From Choristocarpus tenellus KU-1152 (lineage: Eukaryota > Phaeophyceae): DNA of 25,778 nt. The DNA lies in assembly GCA_964200185.2 (NCBI GenBank), contig CAXNAD020000175.1:1-25778 (forward strand), read 5' to 3'. Made by a program: the position numbers and the translations under genes. Numbering within the stretch: the first letter of the stretch is position 1; each line of letters opens with the position of its first letter. Below, in pieces: positions 21,110 to 25,778 of the stretch. The notes under the pieces were generated by a model that was given only the letters and a program-made list of their open reading frames with translations, was not told where the DNA came from and did no database searches.

Positions 21110-21838
21110 TCAGAAATCGTCTCCTTCAGCCATTAAGCGAATATTGTCCAAGCGGTACCACTCAGCCAGGTCATTGCCCTGGTCCCCTGACTCCAAACAA
21201 CACTTTCCACCACCTGTCCTTGGGGCCTGCATCTCGCCACCATCCTTCCGACCAGCAGCAACCAAGCAAGCATTGATAGTTCTGTGCCAGGACACAAGAC
21301 TTCTATAATCACTTGTAACCTCTGCACCATCATCATTTCCCATGGGTGCATGTGGACTTGCTTCTCCAGCAGCATCTCCTGATGCAGCAAAACTGGTACT
21401 GTCTCCCACAGTGATTGTCCCTTCTTTTACTTGCACACTTGCCGTGTCACCACAACAGCCTTCTTTTCCCCTCTTGCAAGCACCATCAAAATTCTGGGTA
21501 TCATCATCTGGTCTAGTTACTTTCCTCTTCCCCCACCCAAGGTCAGTGCCCTGAAATGTAATTGCTTTCTTTCGCCCGGTGAGGGCTAGTAGATTTTCTT
21601 TTTTTCTCCCCTTGACCTTGCATCTATTCGAGGAAGCAGTCCTACTTATCGCCGCACTTGGCCCTCCACAGACTAGAGGAGCACACACGTCAGTCTCAAG
21701 TGATAAAGAAGTGTAGGTCTCACTCGTGTGCTGGTCCACATTGTGGACAGTACTGTGGGAAGCATGCAGGACAGAGGTACGGTTGTAGAGTGGCAATTTA
21801 CACCGGGAAATCAGGGTAGTATACTCTCTCCAGAAGAT
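21110..21838 (-). CDS. Long unassigned minus-strand open frame, candidate exon
   Basis: A frame of 242 sense codons runs from just after a TAG at 21841-21839 to a TGA at 21112-21110, the longest open frame in the window that is not part of the protease gene. There is no ATG near its 5' end; the first in-frame Met is about 180 codons in. If real it is an exon entered by splicing, for example through the AG at 21840-21839. The peptide is Gly/Ser/Thr/Lys-rich with charged clusters (KVKGRKKEN, KRKVTRPDDD) and ends LAEWYRLDNIRLMAEGDDF. I see no known domain, signal peptide or membrane segment. The strand composition agrees with minus-strand transcription. It could still be chance or a pseudogene fragment. 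Confidence 0.42.
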   Translation of the reverse strand: MFWREYTTLISRCKLPLYNRTSVLHASHSTVHNVDQHTSETYTSLSLETDVCAPLVCGGPSAAISRTASSNRCKVKGRKKENLLALTGRKKAITFQGTDLGWGKRKVTRPDDDTQNFDGACKRGKEGCCGDTASVQVKEGTITVGDSTSFAASGDAAGEASPHAPMGNDDGAEVTSDYRSLVSWHRTINACLVAAGRKDGGEMQAPRTGGGKCCLESGDQGNDLAEWYRLDNIRLMAEGDDF

Positions 21839-22005
21839 CTAGCTCCTTGTCACTCCCCCTATCTTTGCTCATAAGCAAAAGATTGTTACTCAAAATACTA
21901 CATCACAGGTGGCAATACTTGACTCAACTTGCCACAATTATCAACATTATTACACTATATACACTCTGTACATGCACTAGAAAACTAGAAATAAATCCTC
22001 ACCAG

Positions 22006-22200
22006 TCTGTAGCTAAGTGCGTAAAAGGAGATAGGCACGACATTGGAGAGGTTACGGTTACTGCATCTAGCACCTCTAGTCGAAGATGTTCCCTTGCCTG
22101 AGCACCTACCATCGATAGACTGGAAGTAGCACCACAAACCTGCCACCCAGCACATTAAGCCTTGAAGCAGCAGCTGGTCTACTGCTTGTGTAGTTACAGG
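22006..22200 (-). other. Possible further minus-strand exon
   Basis: A minus-strand frame opening near 22200 reads through GLMCWVAGLWCYFQSIDGR and ends at a good donor, GTGAGG, at about 22005. Two other frames are also partly open here (one includes EHLRLEVLDAVTVTSP), so the reading frame is not settled. It lies upstream of the long open frame on the same strand and would be an earlier exon of the same gene. Confidence 0.22.
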
Positions 22201-22266
22201 GGTTCATCTCTGCACTGCTTGCTTTTCCCCCTGAATTTCCATTCCATTGCATTTTGATTGTGATTA

Positions 22267-22503
22267 TTGACTGCAAAATTGGCAATAGGTGTAAAGGGTT
22301 CATGGAAGGTTAACATTGTTGTCAAATTAGGTGGCAGTAATAAGAATACATTCAAGCTCATAAAGGGTCTGACAGGTCACTTGAAATGTAGAAAATATGA
22401 AAAGTTAGGGGTACGTAAAAAAAGAGTAAGAGGGGTTGGATATTCAGAAATGAACTGGCGGATAAGGAACATCTGCTCCTTCCCCTTGCTTTATCTGAAG
22501 TAA
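22267..22503 (+). other. Lys-rich + strand open frame, doubtful
   Basis: Open frame with GGSNKNTFKLIKGLTGHLKC and RKYEKLGVRKKRVRG, starting with TTG rather than ATG. A GTACGT donor-like site at 22411 follows LG. This stretch is the one part of the right third where the + strand is again purine-rich. No family recognised. Confidence 0.2.
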
Positions 22504-22900
22504 ACATGGACACAATATATTTTACCCTGGGGGAGAGGATAGAATAAGAGAGGGTTCAAGAATGTAGGATGTTGAAGACTTGCAGAACTACGCTGTTCAT
22601 AACAAGGAAGCGGAGTCCACACCCCAGCGAACAAATCCCCAACCACAAAAAAACACAAAACGAGAGCACACGCAGAGTGAAAAGCAGCACCTCAAAGACA
22701 CAGTGTTGAATTTACCGTACCTCCGGAGTACTTTTCATGGGTTGGCGGGTGAACAGAACCATTCAGGTATGACTTACACGCGAACTCCCTCGGTGCCTTG
22801 GGTCTTGCGATGGACTGGCTTTGATCTCAGATGACGAAAGATCCCCCACTTATGTGTGCGTTCCGTTCTCAAACTCTACTATATAGCAACAGCGATCAAG

Positions 22901-22932
22901 ACAGGTAAACTACAGGTAAACTACAGGTAAAC
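22901..22932. repeat. 11-bp tandem repeat, three copies
   Basis: acaggtaaact repeated three times, the last copy one base short. Each copy contains a donor-like AGGTAAAC, read as GTTTACCTGT on the other strand. Confidence 0.9.
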
Positions 22933-22999
22933 AAAAAAAGTGAAGAGAACTAAACACAGTCCACGGGTTGTTCCAGAGCTGGTCGAGAGTGAGTACGCG

Positions 23000-23440
23000 A
23001 TACGAGAAGAAACGTGACCACTTTGGTGTCTCGACTTGGAGAGTCGACGACCCATCACGTTTCCGAACGAACGGAATAATTCGCCCTGAGATGCTCCCTG
23101 AGAAGAGGAGTAATAATTATCTGATTGCACAAACCACGGCATCCAATCATCATGTGCAAATAGATAGAAACACCTCCATGAAGATGCATGGGTGCACCCC
23201 CCTGTGGGTATCTCGCAACCCTGACACAGTTTGTTTCCACCATAGAACAACGCAAAGGTATATCTCAATCTATAATTCAATGTGGGTACTGAGCTCGCAT
23301 CACCTGTGTGTTTGTAATTCCACAGAGCTTAGGCAGATGTAGGTACTGGGAGGGAGCAATTATTGTGAAGCGGTGTGTAATGGGAGACTGATCACCACGA
23401 TCAGTTTAAGATTTCCGCGCGAACGCCGCGAGGGGGAATA
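23000..23440. other. CpG-rich patch, possible promoter region
   Basis: CG dinucleotides cluster at 23030-23090 and 23414-23432 (ccgcgcgaacgccgcgag), unlike the flanks. Bases 23387-23405 form a 7-bp inverted repeat ACTGATC/GATCAGT with a 5-base loop. Open frames exist on both strands (22968-23342 + and 22921-23280 -), neither starting with ATG at its 5' end. It could be the start region of a minus-strand gene reading towards 20.6 kb. Confidence 0.3.
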
Positions 23441-23597
23441 TTTCCTAGATATGTTTGAGTTGTGGATTGATTAGTTATCCTGTCTTAACCTTACATCCAC
23501 TCCACTCCTCCTCAACTGCCATCAAACAACTCATTCCACACCACACCACCACTATCACAATACCACACTTGTCAACACACCAACTATGTGGGTAATC

Positions 23598-23735
23598 TCT
23601 ACATATCCAATCGCCAACCAATACGACCGATTTCTACATATCCAGTCACCAACAAATGCGATCAATTTCGGCGTGTATCCACTTCCAAACCAACGCCAAT
23701 TCCAGCGAATCCACTCCCATACCAATCCTCCCAAA
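23598..23735. repeat. Degenerate 35-bp minisatellite, about 3 to 4 copies
   Basis: Two clear units begin at 23598 and 23633 with tctacatatcc and agree at 29 of 35 positions; one or two more diverged units follow (tgtatccacttcc..., aatccactcccat...). The ORF at 23586-23831 is a translation of this array and not a likely gene. Confidence 0.65.
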
Positions 23736-23912
23736 GCGCTCCACCTCTATCCCCAGGCATTATATGAGGCGCCCAATAATAGTTTAATGAGAGTCTTATA
23801 CAGTAATGGACTGATGTTATCAACTACATGATGATTGATGTCTCTGCCCAACCCCGTAACCTTGCAAACCATAGATATTGCACCTTTCAAAGACTCAGTT
23901 AACTCCTCCAGT

Positions 23913-23957
23913 GATCGATGGCCAATGATCGATGGATTGATTGATCGATAGATCAGG
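23913..23957. repeat. GATCGAT-rich cluster
   Basis: Several copies of GATCGATGG and related GATTGATCGAT words within 45 bases, about 80 bases downstream of the tRNA gene in its own direction. The core ATCGAT is palindromic. Confidence 0.6.
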
Positions 23958-24018
23958 CTACAATTTGGAAAAATGTATGTGTGGGGGAAACAAACCGATA
24001 GGGATTATAAGCGAGAGC

Positions 24019-24023
24019 AAAAA
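24019..24023 (-). terminator. Pol III T5 terminator of the tRNA-Glu gene
   Basis: Five A on the + strand, so TTTTT on the minus strand, 14 bases after the discriminator base. Runs of four or more T end RNA polymerase III transcription. The position is what an active tRNA gene would show. Confidence 0.6.
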
Positions 24024-24037
24024 CAATACACAAGCAT

Positions 24038-24109
24038 CTCCCTCGCCGGCAGTCGAACCCGGGTCTCCTGAGTGAGAGTCAGATATCCTAACCGTTGGAT
24101 TACGAGGGA
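24038..24109 (-). tRNA. tRNA-Glu (anticodon CUC), possibly degenerate
   Basis: Read on the minus strand, bases 24109 to 24039 fold into a 71-base cloverleaf, with 24038 as discriminator base G. The acceptor stem TCCCTCG/CGAGGGA pairs fully, the D stem is ATCC/GGAT, the anticodon stem is TCTGA/TCAGG around loop CTCTCAC with anticodon CTC, and the T loop is TTCGACT. No intron and no encoded CCA. A T5 run lies about 14 bases downstream. Unusual: the T stem is CCGGG/GCCGG, so the nearly universal G53-C61 pair is G-G, and position 10 is A where G is usual. Both changes fall in the internal promoter boxes (A box and B box). It may be a diverged functional gene, a pseudogene or a tRNA-derived element. 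Confidence 0.85.
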
Positions 24110-24656
24110 CACTATAACCGATACTTTTTTTCAAACATGATGTGTTTGAAACCTCTGATACACCTCTGCCGACCCATTCAACCTATTCCAACCCCACTGA
24201 CCAAACCTTATCGTCCCTTGGGCTCGGTTGAAGCACATGTCAGACTTGGTCACACTCTACTTTCTCTCTCCTGCAGCCTACCGCTACTACCATTGTACAC
24301 CTATTATCCCTACATCCCTCACAACAACAAAATGTAATCTTCCTCATTCAACCAACCTTGCTCTAGAGTTTCTGTCACCAGTGTAAGCAGGTCATCTATC
24401 TGGTGTGCCCGTAGTTAGTTAGAGCAGCTCGTAGATCACTAATGTGATCATACTCTACATTTTGATTACTGTTGTCAGATTGATTTGCAATAGTACTGTC
24501 TTCTTAGACTCTTGGTCAGAGTTACTACGACTACCTGCACTTCCTCCACCCATGCCTTGCTTCTATTGTGCTGGGTACAGCCTTCCCCACCTCTCACTGA
24601 TCGACCCCTTGCTCCATTGAATATGGTGCTTACCTGCCCGGTGATATGGCTCTGTA

Positions 24657-25012
24657 ATGAAGCTATGCATAACATTTTCTGCTTGCTGCCTACACCACTA
24701 CTACCACTTCCATAACATACCTCGTCTGTTGAAGGGTGTGTCAAAACAACAACTAACTCTGTCATATACGGATGTACAAAGAGCAAAAGATGGAGTGATA
24801 CCACTTGGAATCGATATATTATACCTCACGCATTCTGTGTGGGATGTGGATTTGGAAGAGAGTCAAAATAAACGAGGGGTACCAAGAGTTACATTAAGGA
24901 TGCTGACATTGTGAGATTTGCACATCATGTCAGGGGTGCGGTGTTGACTAGTGGTTTGGATTTTGTGCCCAGATTTACCCAGTTTGTGCCAGCAATGCCG
25001 AAAATAGATTAA
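24657..25012 (+). CDS. Possible small two-exon gene, unknown product
   Basis: Exon 1 runs from an ATG at 24657, or from an AAG acceptor ending at 24734, to 24910, before donor GTGAGA. A 62-base intron (24911-24972) ends in CCCAG, and exon 2 (24973-25012) closes with TAA; phase 2 matches. The better-looking part begins at 24735: GVSKQQLTLSYTDVQRAKDG, then GIDILYLTHSVWDVDLEESQ, ending FTQFVPAMPKID, about 71 residues with balanced charged and hydrophobic content. No family recognised. The opposite strand also has an open frame of 109 codons with donor-like sites, so strand and reality are uncertain. Confidence 0.33.
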
Positions 25013-25778
25013 ATTGATCCACAGACGCTTTTCTCACATCCATAGGCCAACGTCGTATAGGCTCAACCATTTCCACACACACATTCGTTCATCACAATTT
25101 GTTTGCGTTTTTGGAGATTCCACACCAAAACTAAGAATTATCCCTTCACCCCCCAAAAACAAAACACATCGGTTCAGTTTTTATTACCTTGACTTGATTT
25201 TACTTGACTTGACATGATTTTGTCGACGAAAACGCCTTGAAAGCATGTCAGCCCTGAACTTAGAACAAACCACGCAACAAACTCGCTGGGAGTAGACTTT
25301 CATCTCTTGACACAGCCACCAGGGGAGATAGATGCCCTCAGAGCCTGTTTTTTTTATCGGTCATGATACTCACACTCATCCTAGAACACCCCATATTCAT
25401 ACAACACATTCCAACTTCGTCCACTCCCATGAAATGCTTTTGAACTGTAAGACATCGACCCTGCCAAAGCATGACCTCTCCCTCCACCAAACATCCCACT
25501 CGATCGTGAACAATCTAGAGGGCGAACAGGTGGGAAAGATTGGTCAGAGATTGCCTTGATCCTGCACTTTTCGCCCTTCTTCCTTGGCCTTACACTTCGA
25601 TATTTCATTCTGTCCATTATGGCTCAAAGTATCTGGGAGGGGGTGGCAGCTGTCCATTTGGGGGCAATTTTGGAATGTCGCGATTTTTTGGTGATTTGGT
25701 TGCATACGTCGGATGGATACTGTAAATACACTTTTCCTGATTTTGACCTAAATGGACACCCTGGTGTAGACCCCCCCC
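25013..25778. other. Right end, no gene assigned
   Basis: C/A-rich + strand with overlapping short open frames on both strands (25332-25559 + and 25381-25617 -). A donor-like CAG/GTGGGA lies at 25530. The window stops in a C8 run. I cannot support a gene here. Confidence 0.4.

Noticed and set aside
20659-21308. + strand ORFs opposite the minus-strand candidate
   Set aside because: Pro/Ser/His/Leu-rich translations of a pyrimidine-rich strand, without motifs; likely shadows.
23586-23831. + strand ORF of 81 codons
   Set aside because: It lies mostly on the degenerate 35-bp minisatellite.

Overview
The window looks like nuclear DNA of an intron-rich microbial eukaryote, possibly an alga or other protist; I cannot name the lineage. 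The reasons are one gene split into about 30 short exons by GT-AG introns (62 to about 1,280 bases), a eukaryotic-type deubiquitinase, many microsatellites and minisatellites, TTAGGG-type interstitial repeats, and a tRNA-Glu gene without encoded CCA followed by a T5 Pol III stop. There is no bacterial operon structure.

From base 34 to 17621 the + strand carries one large, 5'-incomplete gene for a ubiquitin-specific protease of the USP9X/USP34 type. I rebuilt it exon by exon by requiring splice sites and matching phase. About 1,490 codons are visible. Order: an N-terminal helical-repeat region (34-5357), the USP catalytic domain (6626-11671) with Cys box, QQDASEF box and His box intact, a long C-terminal helical region (11934-16996), and a Tudor-like domain at the extreme C-terminus (17147-17621). 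The introns hold nearly all the repeats of the left two thirds of the window.

From 17622 to about 20400 I find no convincing gene, only a diverged duplicated segment in two short ORFs. From about 20400 onward the + strand becomes poor in G and rich in C and A, the opposite of the protease gene. This fits a minus-strand transcription unit facing it. Its best piece is a 242-codon open minus-strand frame (21838-21110) with no recognisable family and no early ATG. A possible small + strand gene with a 62-base intron lies at 24657-25012, and a tRNA-Glu(CUC) gene with a broken T-arm pair lies on the minus strand at 24038-24109.

Main points of interest: the fusion of a USP9X/USP34-like protease to a Tudor-like C-terminus; a catalytic domain without the usual zinc-finger cysteines and with Cys at the usual oxyanion-Asn position; likely GC-AG introns; one intron whose phases do not match; a possible poison exon just after the His box; interstitial telomere-type repeats inside introns; and the compositional strand switch.
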